Shown piece after piece: positions 24,483-33,645 of a DNA stretch of 64,000 bases. Within the stretch, counting starts at the first letter, position 1. Each line of letters opens with the position of its first letter. A model generated the notes under the pieces. It was not told the DNA's origin, made no database searches, and saw nothing but the letters and a program-made list of their open reading frames with translations. Made by a program: the position numbers and the translations under genes. Origin of the DNA: Oscillospiraceae bacterium (GTDB lineage Bacteria; Bacillota_A; Clostridia; Oscillospirales; CAG-272); the NCBI GenBank assembly GCA_015063445.1, contig SVUD01000001.1, forward strand, positions 33,871-97,870, written 5' to 3'.

Positions 24483-25439
24483 TTAAAAATTCAATTCTGC
24501 GTTATCCTTAATAACACTCTTAAGAAAATCTACCGTTGTTTTTTCATATCTTTCGGTATCGACTATGTAGCTCGTTCCGTGATGCGCCATGGGAAACGTG
24601 TGAAGCTGCGCCATATCCGTAGCCTCGTATATTTCACGGCTCATTTCAGGCGGCACAAAGCCGTCGTCCTCTCCGTGCACGAGAAGCAGGGGAACCTTGA
24701 TTTTTGAAGCGAACGCAGCCGCATCCGCCTTATTGGGATCAAAGCCGCCGTATATGATAGTTCCCAATCTTAAAATCGGGTAAAGGAAGGTTGGGAAGCC
24801 TCTGTCCTTCATAACCTTCATTACAATTTTTTTAGCGGAGGAAAACGTAGAATCGGCAATAACTCCCTTAACGTTTTCGGGCAAGCCTCTGCCTGCCGCC
24901 ATTATCACCGTACCCGCTCCGAGAGAAACTCCGATGAGAACGATTTCTCTGTTTTTTCCCCATCTGCCGTTTATATAATTTATCCAGTCAAGCGTATCAA
25001 GGCTTTCATTATATCCAAAGGATATCGTCCTTCCCTCACTCTCGCCGCACGCTCTCTCGTCGGGCATAATAACGTTAAAGCCGAGCTTGAGAGCAAGCGC
25101 TCCGCCGCCCGAGAAGTCGAGCATAGGCGTGCTTCTGTATCCGTGCATTGCGAGAACAAACGGAGCATTTTCATTCTGCATATAAAGTCTCGCTCTGAGT
25201 TTCAGTCCGTCACGCGACGTAATATAAACGTTCCTTGAGGGACGGGCTATCATTTCGTCGATAAGCCTTTTTGAAAATTCGGATTCACGGCTTCCGTCGT
25301 TCTTTACGTGCCTGTACGGGTCGGGCGGTCTTTTTTTAGGATTGTTATAAAACGCGACTCTGTAAGCGTAATATCCGAACCCAAAAATCACGCCCAAAAC
25401 GGTAGCTACCGCAATAAATACAATTATCCAAGGATTCAT
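24483..25439 (-). CDS. Membrane-anchored alpha/beta hydrolase
   Basis: 318 residues. One N-terminal membrane segment (about residues 4-24) is followed by an alpha/beta hydrolase domain. LIGVSLGAG holds the nucleophile, Ser172 (GxSxG). LVHGEDDGFVP holds the likely acid Asp, and MAHHGTSYI the histidine. The lid-free layout resembles the BAAT/esterase-like hydrolases of Clostridia. The substrate is unknown. The ATG overlaps the stop codon of the XRE gene by four bases. Confidence 0.88.
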   Translation of the reverse strand: MNPWIIVFIAVATVLGVIFGFGYYAYRVAFYNNPKKRPPDPYRHVKNDGSRESEFSKRLIDEMIARPSRNVYITSRDGLKLRARLYMQNENAPFVLAMHGYRSTPMLDFSGGGALALKLGFNVIMPDERACGESEGRTISFGYNESLDTLDWINYINGRWGKNREIVLIGVSLGAGTVIMAAGRGLPENVKGVIADSTFSSAKKIVMKVMKDRGFPTFLYPILRLGTIIYGGFDPNKADAAAFASKIKVPLLLVHGEDDGFVPPEMSREIYEATDMAQLHTFPMAHHGTSYIVDTERYEKTTVDFLKSVIKDNAELNF

Positions 25440-26059
25440 TTTGTTCCCCCCTTTTTCTCCGATACGCCTTCGGGGGATTTATATCTGAATATCGTTATAA
25501 GGATTATTACCGCCTGAAGCGGAACGCCCATAATAAAGAGCATCCACGTGTTGTATTTTAACGTCTGTAAATAGAGTGCGAGAATCGTAGTCCATGATAA
25601 AATTGAAAACAGAACACAACCAAAGGCTTTGTTTTTGAAGAACACCGCGTTGCATATCTGACAAACTACCGCGGAAAGAGGAATCGCCCACACGAATACA
25701 GTCCATAGCTTTATGCCGAAAATAACGTTCACGTAGGTATACGTCAGTATTGCTGCAATCCAAAGGCTGCAAAGGATTATGAACGTTATGAGCATTTTTC
25801 CCGTAGTGTTGCTTTTTACCACGTACGGATTGTTTTTTTTCGGCTGCTCCTTCTGAAGCAGATATTCAAATGTAACTCCGTATATATCGCAGATCCTGCA
25901 AAGCGTTTCTATATCCGGAAGAGTTTCCGCATTCTCCCAGCGTGACACCGCCTTATCCGAATAATTGATTCTTTCCGCAAGCTGCTGCTGGGTAAGCTTA
26001 TGCTCCTTGCGAAGAGACGCAAGATTCGAGGCAATTATTTCCTTAACACTCTCTGCCAA
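25436..26059 (-). CDS. XRE-family regulator with a membrane domain
   Basis: 207 residues. Residues 7-65 form a Cro/CI-type helix-turn-helix (LTQQQLAERINYSDKAVSRW). About 90 residues later begin four hydrophobic segments, so the DNA-binding domain is tethered to the membrane. The layout is common in Clostridia. It is the first gene of an operon with the alpha/beta hydrolase and M16C protease and probably controls them. Confidence 0.85.
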   Translation of the reverse strand: MAESVKEIIASNLASLRKEHKLTQQQLAERINYSDKAVSRWENAETLPDIETLCRICDIYGVTFEYLLQKEQPKKNNPYVVKSNTTGKMLITFIILCSLWIAAILTYTYVNVIFGIKLWTVFVWAIPLSAVVCQICNAVFFKNKAFGCVLFSILSWTTILALYLQTLKYNTWMLFIMGVPLQAVIILITIFRYKSPEGVSEKKGGTK

Positions 26060-26266
26060 AGCTTTTTACCCTCCTTTTTTATGTAAAGTTTTATTTGCTT
26101 TTTGTTTTTTGTCGTTTTTCTCAAAAAGAAATAAAAATATTGTTTTTCCGCACTAATTATAACACGGTTTCCTATAAAAGTCAAGGTCTCACGGGCATTC
26201 TCAGTTTTGTGGAATCGCTTTTTGAGAATTCTATTTTCGCTCGAATCAACTCGAGAGGAAAAAATG

Positions 26267-26295
26267 TTGACTCTCACGCTCCTTTGTGGTAAACT
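26267..26295 (+). promoter_or_regulatory. Promoter of the GT8-acyltransferase operon
   Basis: TTGACT (26267-26272), a 17-bp spacer with an extended TGG, then TAAACT (26290-26295). Confidence 0.75.
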
Positions 26296-26347
26296 TTCTC
26301 CGAAATTAACACGAATTTTGGTTTTCACATAAGGAAAGGAGAAAAAT

Positions 26348-27361
26348 ATGATTGCCAAAACAGAAATTATAAACCCACCAAAAACGAAAAACACAAGCCG
26401 CGCGAAAAAAACGGAAAAGAACACCGTAAACGTTTTCTTCGCCTCCGACAGAAATTATCTTCCCTATCTTGCGGTTGCTATTCAATCATTATCTTCATTT
26501 GCGAATAAAAAATATTTTTACAACGTAAGAATACTTTCCGAGGACCTGACTCTCGAAAGCCTATGCGGCGTAACGGGAGCGATAAAGCCCAACGTTAAAA
26601 TTTCGGTATTCAGCGTTGCGGATAAAATATCAAGCATAAAGGAAGAGCTCGCGTTAAGACTCAGAGACTATTATTCCGATGCGATATATTACCGTATTTT
26701 CATCGCAGAAATGTTTCCGACGCTGAAGCGCGCCGTTTATCTTGATTCGGACATCGTATTGAACGAGGATATCGCAAAGCTTTATTTCACCAACATCGGC
26801 GAAAAGCTTCTCGGCGCGGTTACCGACGAGAGCGTTATGGCGGCAGACGTGTTCCGCGAATACGTTAAAAAGCACGTAAGGATGAAAAAAGCCGAGGATT
26901 ATTTTAACTCGGGCGTTCTCGTTATGAATCTCGAGAAGATGCGCGAAGAAAAGATAAAGGATCAGTTTATAAATCTGCTTTGTAAATACAACTTCAAAAC
27001 GGTCGCGCCCGATCAGGACTACCTCAATTTCCTTTGCAGAGGAAAGATCCACTATCTCGACCGCGGCTGGAATAAGCACGCCATTGCGGAAAACGAGATA
27101 GAAAACAAGGACCTCTATCTTATGCACTACAATATGTTTAACAAGCCCTGGAAATACGACGGAGTGCAGAACGAGGAGCTGTTCTGGAATTTCGCAAGCA
27201 AAACGAGCTTTGCGGAATTTCTTGAAAATTACAAGCAAAAATATAACGACAGAAAAAAGAAAAAAGACGGTGAAGCGGCAAAGAAACTGCTTTCATCGGC
27301 TAAAACCATAGCCGAATCGAACGGTATTTCGTTCCGCAAAAAAGGTAAGATCTTATGTTAG
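26348..27361 (+). CDS. Glycosyltransferase family 8
   Basis: 337 residues. The GT8 pattern is clear: NVFFASDRNYLPYLAVAIQS at the N-terminus, the metal-binding DSD in RAVYLDSDIVLNEDIAKLYF, FNSGVLVMNLEKMR in the middle, and a late LHYN-like motif (LMHYNMFNKPWKY). GT8 enzymes are retaining transferases that move glucose or galactose from UDP-sugars to lipopolysaccharide, glycoproteins or glycans. It is first in an operon with an acyltransferase; the two could build an exported glycolipid (inference). Ribosome site GGAAAGGAG is strong. A short basic C-terminal extension precedes the overlap with the next gene. Confidence 0.92.
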   Translation: MIAKTEIINPPKTKNTSRAKKTEKNTVNVFFASDRNYLPYLAVAIQSLSSFANKKYFYNVRILSEDLTLESLCGVTGAIKPNVKISVFSVADKISSIKEELALRLRDYYSDAIYYRIFIAEMFPTLKRAVYLDSDIVLNEDIAKLYFTNIGEKLLGAVTDESVMAADVFREYVKKHVRMKKAEDYFNSGVLVMNLEKMREEKIKDQFINLLCKYNFKTVAPDQDYLNFLCRGKIHYLDRGWNKHAIAENEIENKDLYLMHYNMFNKPWKYDGVQNEELFWNFASKTSFAEFLENYKQKYNDRKKKKDGEAAKKLLSSAKTIAESNGISFRKKGKILC

Positions 27362-28233
27362 AATGGAATTTTTTGAGCAACGAAAAGCTTGAAATTATAA
27401 ACAATATAAAAAGAGCCTTGGAGAAGGGCGATACCTTTGCCAAGGTCTCGGTCGGCGATCCGTGTCCCACCGAGGAGGATATAAAGCGTGTGATTCTTCC
27501 CTTTGACAATGAAAGGAAGAAGCCCGTGTCGAAAATAAAAGCCTTTGCCGCGCGTAAGATGGCGGAATCACTGACCAAAAAAGTGAACGTTGGCACGGAG
27601 ATAGTGGGACTCGAAAACGCTCTGCGTGTTAAAGGCTCGGCTATAATAACCTCAAATCATTATAACCCAACCGATTCCACTCCTATTCGTATTCTCGCAA
27701 AGCTCCTCGGCAAAGAAAAAAGGCTTCACATCTCCATTCAGGAGAGCAACGTCTTTATGACGGGCGCATTCGGATTCCTTATGAAAAACTGCAATACGCA
27801 CCCGTTTTCATCAAACGCGCAATATATGGTTAAAAATTTAAAGCCCGCGCTCGAAAAAATTCTTTCGCTTGATTCCCTTCTTCTTATCTATCCCGAGCAG
27901 GAGATGTGGTTCAACTATAAAAAGCCGCGGCCCCTTCGCGACGGCGCTTATCACTATTCGGCTCTTTTCGGCGTACCCGTTATCCCTACCTTTACCGAAA
28001 TGATAACCCTCGGGGGCGAGAGAGATGCCGACGGCTTTTTACCAATAAAGCACATACTCCACGTTTTGCCACCAATATACCCCGATAAAGCGCTCTCGAT
28101 TCGCGAGAACCGCCTTATAATGCAAACAAAAGATTACAATTTAAAGAAAAAATGTTACGAAAGCGTCTATAGCAAACCTCTCGATTACAATTTTATTCCG
28201 GAGGAAGATATAGCAGGGCTTAAAAAGGATTAG
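27355..28233 (+). CDS. PlsC-like acyltransferase
   Basis: 292 residues. The acyltransferase motif is SNHYNPTDSTP (NHx4D-type, with Asp present), and the second block is IYPEQEMWFNYKKPRPLRDG. The pattern follows 1-acyl-sn-glycerol-3-phosphate acyltransferases but with a longer N-terminal region of about 90 residues. The start codon overlaps the GT8 stop region by seven bases, showing translational coupling. The 'PEQEMWF.YKKPRP' block is common to Clostridia proteins annotated only as lysophospholipid acyltransferase family. Confidence 0.82.
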   Translation: MLEWNFLSNEKLEIINNIKRALEKGDTFAKVSVGDPCPTEEDIKRVILPFDNERKKPVSKIKAFAARKMAESLTKKVNVGTEIVGLENALRVKGSAIITSNHYNPTDSTPIRILAKLLGKEKRLHISIQESNVFMTGAFGFLMKNCNTHPFSSNAQYMVKNLKPALEKILSLDSLLLIYPEQEMWFNYKKPRPLRDGAYHYSALFGVPVIPTFTEMITLGGERDADGFLPIKHILHVLPPIYPDKALSIRENRLIMQTKDYNLKKKCYESVYSKPLDYNFIPEEDIAGLKKD

Positions 28234-28272
28234 AACAAACTCGACGCCTTTTTAAATAAAGCTCTTTTTGAC

Positions 28273-28301
28273 TTGACTTTATCCGAATTCTATGTTAAAA
28301 T
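28273..28301 (+). promoter_or_regulatory. Promoter of the EamA transporter gene
   Basis: TTGACT (28273-28278), a 17-bp spacer, then TAAAAT (28296-28301). Confidence 0.78.
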
Positions 28302-28333
28302 CATATGGACAAAAATTTTAAAGGATTTTGACA

Positions 28334-29317
28334 ATGGAAAAATTAAAGGACAAAGGCACCAAGGTGTTTTCTAACCCTCTCTTCATTACTCTCATAGCGC
28401 TTCTTTGCTGCGCGCTCTGGGGAAGCGCAACCCCCGCAATTAAAATAGGCTATCAGCTCATGCTCTCGCCCGATAAGGACGTTCCCTCAACTATACTTTT
28501 TGCCGGAATACGTTTCTTCTTTGCGGGAGTTCTTACGGTCGTGATTTTCAGTATAGCACGCAAGAAAATTCTCTATCCAAAGGTTGAAAATCTCGGCAGA
28601 GTAGGAATTATAGCGGCTATACAGACGGTTTTGCAGTACATATTCTTCTACGTCGGACTCGCTAATACCAGCGGCGTTAAGGGTACTATTCTCACAGGCT
28701 CGTCTACCTTCTTCGCAATTCTTATCGCTGCGTTGATATTCAGGCAGGAAAAGCTTAATACCAAAAAGATAGTGGCATGCGTGTTAGGTCTTGCGGGAAT
28801 TATCGTAATCAATCTCAACGGACTTTCACTATCTATGAATTTTCTTGGCGATGCGTTCTGCGTATTCTCCGCTATCTCACTTGCTTTTTCCTCGACCCTT
28901 ATAAAAATATTTTCAAAGCACGAGGATCCCGTTACGATAAGCGGATATCAGTTTATTGCCGGCGGCGCGGTTATGATCATAATCGGACTTGCGTTTGGCG
29001 GAAAAATCACCGTTGACAGCTTCAAATCAGTAGCCCTTCTTGCGTATCTCGCTCTTCTTTCCGCGGTTGCGTACTCGCTCTGGGGAATCCTCTTGAAATA
29101 CAACCCCGTATCAAAGGTAACCGTTTTCAGCTTTACCACTCCCGTATTCGGCGTTCTTCTCTCAATGCTTCTTCTCACCGAAAAGAGCGGCGTTGATATA
29201 TTAAATCTCATTGCGGCGCTTCTTCTCGTGGCTCTCGGAATATTTATTCTCAACGCGGACCTTGCGGCAATAAAAAACAAGCTCTTCAAGAAAAGAACCG
29301 AAACAAAAACGAACTGA
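28334..29317 (+). CDS. DMT superfamily (EamA) transporter
   Basis: 327 residues with ten predicted membrane helices as two EamA halves (the first contains CCALWGSATPAIKIGYQLM, the second ISLAFSSTLIKIF). The 'LWG..TP..K' opening and YIFFYVGLANTSGVKGTIL are typical of this drug/metabolite transporter family. Substrate unknown. The ATG at 28334 is used rather than the TTG at 28328, since AAAGGA lies upstream. It is a single gene with its own promoter and terminator. Confidence 0.88.
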   Translation: MEKLKDKGTKVFSNPLFITLIALLCCALWGSATPAIKIGYQLMLSPDKDVPSTILFAGIRFFFAGVLTVVIFSIARKKILYPKVENLGRVGIIAAIQTVLQYIFFYVGLANTSGVKGTILTGSSTFFAILIAALIFRQEKLNTKKIVACVLGLAGIIVINLNGLSLSMNFLGDAFCVFSAISLAFSSTLIKIFSKHEDPVTISGYQFIAGGAVMIIIGLAFGGKITVDSFKSVALLAYLALLSAVAYSLWGILLKYNPVSKVTVFSFTTPVFGVLLSMLLLTEKSGVDILNLIAALLLVALGIFILNADLAAIKNKLFKKRTETKTN

Positions 29318-29344
29318 ATATTACCTCTTTAACTAAGAGGCTCG

Positions 29345-29377
29345 GCGCTCCGCGGATTTTTCTCGGAGCGCTTTTTG
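29345..29377 (+). terminator. Terminator of the EamA gene
   Basis: A perfect 8-bp stem, GCGCTCCG (29345-29352) with CGGAGCGC (29364-29371), followed by TTTTT. A small hairpin CCTCTT...AAGAGG just upstream may assist. Confidence 0.88.
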
Positions 29378-29422
29378 TGTTTATGACTAAAAAATATGCT
29401 AAATATTTATAAATTGTGTTGA

Positions 29423-29452
29423 TTGCTTTCCTTTGTAAATATATGGTATAAT
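29423..29452 (+). promoter_or_regulatory. Promoter of the GH43 lipoprotein gene
   Basis: An extended -10, TGG followed by TATAAT (29447-29452), with a weak -35 TTGCTT (29423-29428) at 18 bp. Confidence 0.6.
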
Positions 29453-29498
29453 TATGATATAGCGGTATTAAAACAATCCAAAACACCTTGGAGGCAAA

Positions 29499-32400
29499 AT
29501 GAAATCTATCTATAAATCTTTAATCTCAATATTATTGCTGCTTGCGATAACTCTTTCCTCATATTCTTGCATACCGTCAAATTCCACCGATAATGATAAC
29601 GACGGCAATCAAAGCGAGAACGGAGAAAACAACGGCGGCTCAAGCACCGATAAGAATGAAAACGAAAATCAGGGCAACGGGAACACCCACACCCACGTTA
29701 TGAGCGAATGGGAAATCGAGGTCGCCGTCACCTGCACCTCTGACGGTCAGGAAATAAGCAAATGCACCGTTGACGGTTGCGAGCATATCTTGATCAATCC
29801 AATCAAAGCGCTCGGTCACAGCCTCGTTGACGTCAGCGGCAAGGACGCCACCTGTGATGAGCCCGGATATAAGGATTACGTTATGTGCACAAGGTGTACT
29901 TACGATACGTACGAGCTTATTCCCGCCAAGAATCACGACTATACCGTAAGCGCCGAGAAAAATCCCGACGGCGACAAGTGCATAAATTGCGGCGGAATTC
30001 ACGCGCACGCGGCCTACGGAGACTGGTACACAATAAAAAAAGCAGATTGCACCTCAACGGGCATTGACGAGCATAAATGCGCCGTTTGTAATGCCACGGA
30101 AAGAAAAACCACTCCCAAGCTTAATCACAGCTACGATGAAAACGGAAAATGCGCCGTTTGCGGAAAAAGCGACACAGACTCCGAAAACGATGATACTCAC
30201 ACCCACGTTATGAGCGAATGGGAAACCGAGATCGCCGTTACATGCACCGCGGACGGACAAGAAATAAGAAAATGCACCGTCGACGGTTGCACTCACACCG
30301 AGATCAATCCGATAAAAGCGCTCGGTCATCGCCTCGTTGACGTCAGCGGCAAGAGCGCCACCTGTGATGAGCCCGGATATAAGGATTACGTTATGTGCAC
30401 AAGGTGTACTTACGATACGTACGAGATTATTCCCGCCAAGAATCACGACTACACCGTAAGCGCCGAAAAAAATCCCGATGGCGACAAGTGTATAAATTGC
30501 GGCGGAATTCATTCGCACACAACGTACGAAAGCTGGTATACCGTTAAAAAGGCGGACTGTACCTCTACGGGCATCGACGAGCATAAATGCGCCGTTTGTA
30601 ACGCAACGGAAAGAAAAACCACTCCTAAGCTCGATCACAGCTATTCGGCGAGCGGCAAGTGTACCGTATGCGGCGCCGAGCAGCCTGAAGCTTCCGTTCC
30701 CGATTCCGAGAAGCTGAATACCATCGAAGCGTCCTCTCTTCCCTTCTACAGCTACGCATACGGAAACGCTAATGCTTATAACAAAGAATTATTCTACAAG
30801 AATTCATACCAAGTCCCTCTCGGCGACCCCACCGTTTTACCTAAGGAAGAAAACGGTGAAATGTGGTTCTACGTTACCGGAACAACGACCGGAAGCAGCT
30901 TCGAGATGTGGAAAACCAAAAACTTCTCAGAATGGGAAAAGATAGGAACGGTATATTCTCCCGGCGAAAACTTCTTCGGTAAGAGCAGCTTCTGGGCGCC
31001 GCAGCTCTTCTATGATGCCGAGGCGGATTGGCAATACTATCTCGGAGAATCCTCGGAAAGCGGCAAGGGACTTTATATCCTCTTCTTCAGCGCCAGAAGA
31101 ACCACCAACGCATGCGCTCTCTCGGTAGCGTTCAGCAAAAATATCGAAGGACCTTACACTAACTTTGTCGGAACGAACGCAAACGGAGATTACGTAGACG
31201 AAACAAACAGCTGCTTCGAGGTTGAGGAGCTTAAATCTCTCAACCTTTATGCGAACCACACCTACGGAAACCTCTACAAAAAGGACCGCAGCTTCATCGA
31301 CGCCTGTCCCTTCGTTGATCCCGTCACAGGCGATAAATATCTTTATATGGTACGCAACCGTAACGTTGATACGACAAACGACGTATGGGGTGTAAAAATG
31401 AAGGACTGGGTAAGCCCCGATTATAAAACCACCACACCTCTTACCTCTTACGGATACACCGATATAAACAAGACCGCGCCCTACGGCTATATGGCGTCAG
31501 CGACAAATAAAATCGACGAAGGTCCCTTCCTCGTTTATAAGGATTATACGGACGACGGCTTAAATAACGGAAAATATTACCTCACCTTCTCAATAGGCGG
31601 CACGAGTGATAAGCTTTACCCCGTATGTCAGGCAATCGGAGAGTCGCCTCTCGGTCCGTTTACAAAAATCCAGCCCGAATACGGCGGTATGCTCAACGTT
31701 CCCGAAATGGAATGGGACATTCACGGCTCTGGACACCACGCCTTCTTTGAGGTTGACGGAGAGCTTTACGTGGCATACCACTCTTATGAAATAAAGAGCG
31801 GAAACTCTATAGGCAGACGTTATCTCGCGATAAACAAGGTCGAATGGGTTTATAACGAAAAGGGCGAATATATTATGCGCTCTAACGGTCCGTCCATGTG
31901 CGTACAGCCTCTTCCCGAGGCAATATCGGGCTACTACAACGTAGCAAAGGATGCGACGGTAACCGTAAACGGCTTGCCGACCGCCGGTCATTCCAATTTA
32001 AACGACGGTATTATTGCTCTCAGAGAGGGAGATGAAAATCTTCTCTTCTCCTATACCGACGATACGACTATAACCTTATCATTTAAGGATTACGTAAACG
32101 CCAGAGCTATATTGATTTACAACTCTTACGACTACAAGACGGCTTTCTCGTCTATTCAGAAAATCGAGCTTTGCTACCGTAAGCTCATCGACGGAAGAAT
32201 CTATTACGGAACGGCTGTTATAGACTACGTTGATTTTAATTTCCAAAAGCATTTAATTCCAGCGAGCTATCTTAAGGCTCAGGGCGAAACGAATATGTAT
32301 CAGCTCCGCCCCGCAAGCGCCGCTATAGTCGAATTTGACGATATTGAAGTGAACTGTATAAAAATACACATGGTCAACCGAAACACAAATAGCGTCACGA

Positions 32401-33233
32401 GTCTTTCCGATATCTTCGTTCTCGGCAAAAAAGCAGAGATTGACGATACGGATAAATCCTTAAGCTTCGGCGGATATACGCACGAGCCGGTCTTCGACTC
32501 TTACACCTTGTATAACGGAGAGGTCGTTAAAAACGAAAAAACACCCGAGGACCTCATCTCCATAGACGGAAAGCTTACCGATAAAATATGGACGGAGCTT
32601 GCGACCGTAACCGTTATAGAAGGGGCGACGGTCGACGCAACCACGAAAGAGCCCGTTGACGTATCTGTATACGGTGAGCGCGAGGCAAAGGTATACACCT
32701 ACATAGGAAAGAGAAAAATCTATTTTGCCTTCGACGTAACAGATAAAAATCTGTACTTCAACGCAGAGAGCCCGCAGGGCAGAAGCACCTGTGTTGAAAT
32801 CTACTTTACCGCCGCGGACAACACCTCATTATTGAATAACTGTTATTCTATAAGAATAAATCCCACAGGTGAAAAGGGCGAGCTTTCCTGCAACCTCGGA
32901 ATATACGTGCAGAACGCAGCGGGCAACGAATGGCGCTATTCGGAAATTGCGCACAACGTTAAAGCCGTAGCCCTCGTCAACGGCAGCGTTCAGACCTCCG
33001 AGGACCAAACCGACTACGACCCCTCGAAAAACGTCGGGTATACCGTGGAAATAGAAATTGACAAAATACTCATAGGTCTTGAAGCGGAGTCCTTCAGATT
33101 TACAGCGGCATTTGTTCAGGATAAGGGCTTTAACGAGCCGAGAATAAACAACACGTTTATTCCCGGAACGCACTACATCAAGCCTGAAACCTGGATAGTC
33201 TTTACCAATAAGGACGCCGAGGGCGAACAGTAA
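29499..33233 (+). CDS. Exported multidomain GH43-type glycosidase
   Basis: 1244 residues. The signal peptide ends near SSYSCIPS; the Cys could be lipid-anchored, though the lipobox is atypical. Residues 65-395 are two near-identical 170-residue cysteine-rich modules. Residues 420-810 form a five-bladed beta-propeller of the GH43 type: GDPTVLP (base Asp about 442), DACPFVDP (Asp about 601), DEGPFLVY (acid Glu about 674) and GSGHHAFF (calcium-site His). A discoidin-like carbohydrate-binding region (815-990) and a CBM9-like C-terminal domain (1000-1244, DGKLTDKIWTE at its start) follow. It probably releases arabinose or xylose from plant polysaccharide side chains at the cell surface. Ribosome site TTGGAGG is strong. 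Confidence 0.85.
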   Translation: MKSIYKSLISILLLLAITLSSYSCIPSNSTDNDNDGNQSENGENNGGSSTDKNENENQGNGNTHTHVMSEWEIEVAVTCTSDGQEISKCTVDGCEHILINPIKALGHSLVDVSGKDATCDEPGYKDYVMCTRCTYDTYELIPAKNHDYTVSAEKNPDGDKCINCGGIHAHAAYGDWYTIKKADCTSTGIDEHKCAVCNATERKTTPKLNHSYDENGKCAVCGKSDTDSENDDTHTHVMSEWETEIAVTCTADGQEIRKCTVDGCTHTEINPIKALGHRLVDVSGKSATCDEPGYKDYVMCTRCTYDTYEIIPAKNHDYTVSAEKNPDGDKCINCGGIHSHTTYESWYTVKKADCTSTGIDEHKCAVCNATERKTTPKLDHSYSASGKCTVCGAEQPEASVPDSEKLNTIEASSLPFYSYAYGNANAYNKELFYKNSYQVPLGDPTVLPKEENGEMWFYVTGTTTGSSFEMWKTKNFSEWEKIGTVYSPGENFFGKSSFWAPQLFYDAEADWQYYLGESSESGKGLYILFFSARRTTNACALSVAFSKNIEGPYTNFVGTNANGDYVDETNSCFEVEELKSLNLYANHTYGNLYKKDRSFIDACPFVDPVTGDKYLYMVRNRNVDTTNDVWGVKMKDWVSPDYKTTTPLTSYGYTDINKTAPYGYMASATNKIDEGPFLVYKDYTDDGLNNGKYYLTFSIGGTSDKLYPVCQAIGESPLGPFTKIQPEYGGMLNVPEMEWDIHGSGHHAFFEVDGELYVAYHSYEIKSGNSIGRRYLAINKVEWVYNEKGEYIMRSNGPSMCVQPLPEAISGYYNVAKDATVTVNGLPTAGHSNLNDGIIALREGDENLLFSYTDDTTITLSFKDYVNARAILIYNSYDYKTAFSSIQKIELCYRKLIDGRIYYGTAVIDYVDFNFQKHLIPASYLKAQGETNMYQLRPASAAIVEFDDIEVNCIKIHMVNRNTNSVTSLSDIFVLGKKAEIDDTDKSLSFGGYTHEPVFDSYTLYNGEVVKNEKTPEDLISIDGKLTDKIWTELATVTVIEGATVDATTKEPVDVSVYGEREAKVYTYIGKRKIYFAFDVTDKNLYFNAESPQGRSTCVEIYFTAADNTSLLNNCYSIRINPTGEKGELSCNLGIYVQNAAGNEWRYSEIAHNVKAVALVNGSVQTSEDQTDYDPSKNVGYTVEIEIDKILIGLEAESFRFTAAFVQDKGFNEPRINNTFIPGTHYIKPETWIVFTNKDAEGEQ
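29691..30660 (+). repeat. Tandem 510-bp duplication in the GH43 protein gene
   Basis: Two copies of a Cys-rich module with an exact 510-bp period (29691 and 30201). Each encodes 170 residues with CxxC-type pairs (for example CTRCTYDTYE and CINCGGIH). The second copy is slightly shorter at its end. Near-identity at the DNA level points to recent duplication. Confidence 0.88.
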
Positions 33234-33247
33234 AACGTTAACCGAAA

Positions 33248-33283
33248 AAGCCTTCCTTGGCGCTTTGACGCTCGGGAAGGCTT
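33248..33283. terminator. Hairpin after the GH43 gene
   Basis: A 9-bp stem, AAGCCTTCC (33248-33256) with GGAAGGCTT (33275-33283). The T run is on the minus-strand side, so it fits best as a terminator for spoVM, though it may also slow plus-strand transcription. Confidence 0.6.
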
Positions 33284-33376
33284 CATATTATATATAGGGG
33301 TTAGGCATTAAAGCGTAATCGAATAAATTCACGAAGTCTTTGCTCTCTGTTTTTCAAAAAGAACCGCTATACGCTT

Positions 33377-33448
33377 TTATTTTATTCCGAAGATTTTTTT
33401 AAGTATCGGCGCTAACAGCTTAGGCGAACGTACAAGAACTATTTTCAT
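33377..33448 (-). CDS. spoVM: Stage V sporulation protein M (23-residue peptide)
   Basis: A 23-codon gene starting MKIVLVRSPKLLAP, continuing with an amphipathic basic/hydrophobic helix ending in FGIK. Length, the 'MK...SPK.L..ILK.IFG.K' pattern and charge match clostridial SpoVM. SpoVM inserts in the outer forespore membrane, recognises its convex curvature and recruits SpoIVA to start coat assembly. AAAGG lies eight bases before the ATG at 33446-33448. The nearby spoIIE is consistent. The sequence is too short for annotation pipelines to call easily. A chance frame is unlikely given the residue pattern. Confidence 0.85.
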   Translation of the reverse strand: MKIVLVRSPKLLAPILKKIFGIK

Positions 33449-33588
33449 AGAAATACCTTTCTTTTAAATAAGCTTTCTTTTGAATTTATACGTCTGATAC
33501 ATTTTATGCGAAAGCGCCGATTTAAGTTAACGGATTTCAGCGTCACCGATTTTTTAGGTCTGCGCGTATATTCTTTTTTGCACTATTC

Positions 33589-33617
33589 TTGACAAAATTA
33601 GTTTTAAAGTGTATAAT
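33589..33617 (+). promoter_or_regulatory. Promoter of the small XRE regulator gene
   Basis: Perfect consensus: TTGACA (33589-33594), a 17-bp spacer, TATAAT (33612-33617). It shows that the upstream in-frame start at 33589 cannot be used. Confidence 0.88.
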
Positions 33618-33645
33618 TTATTCATCATTTCTTAGGGAGAAAAAT

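Noticed and set aside
33595..33645. Longer start for the small XRE regulator at 33589
   Set aside because: The codons would overlap the -35 and -10 elements; AGGGAG precedes the ATG at 33646.
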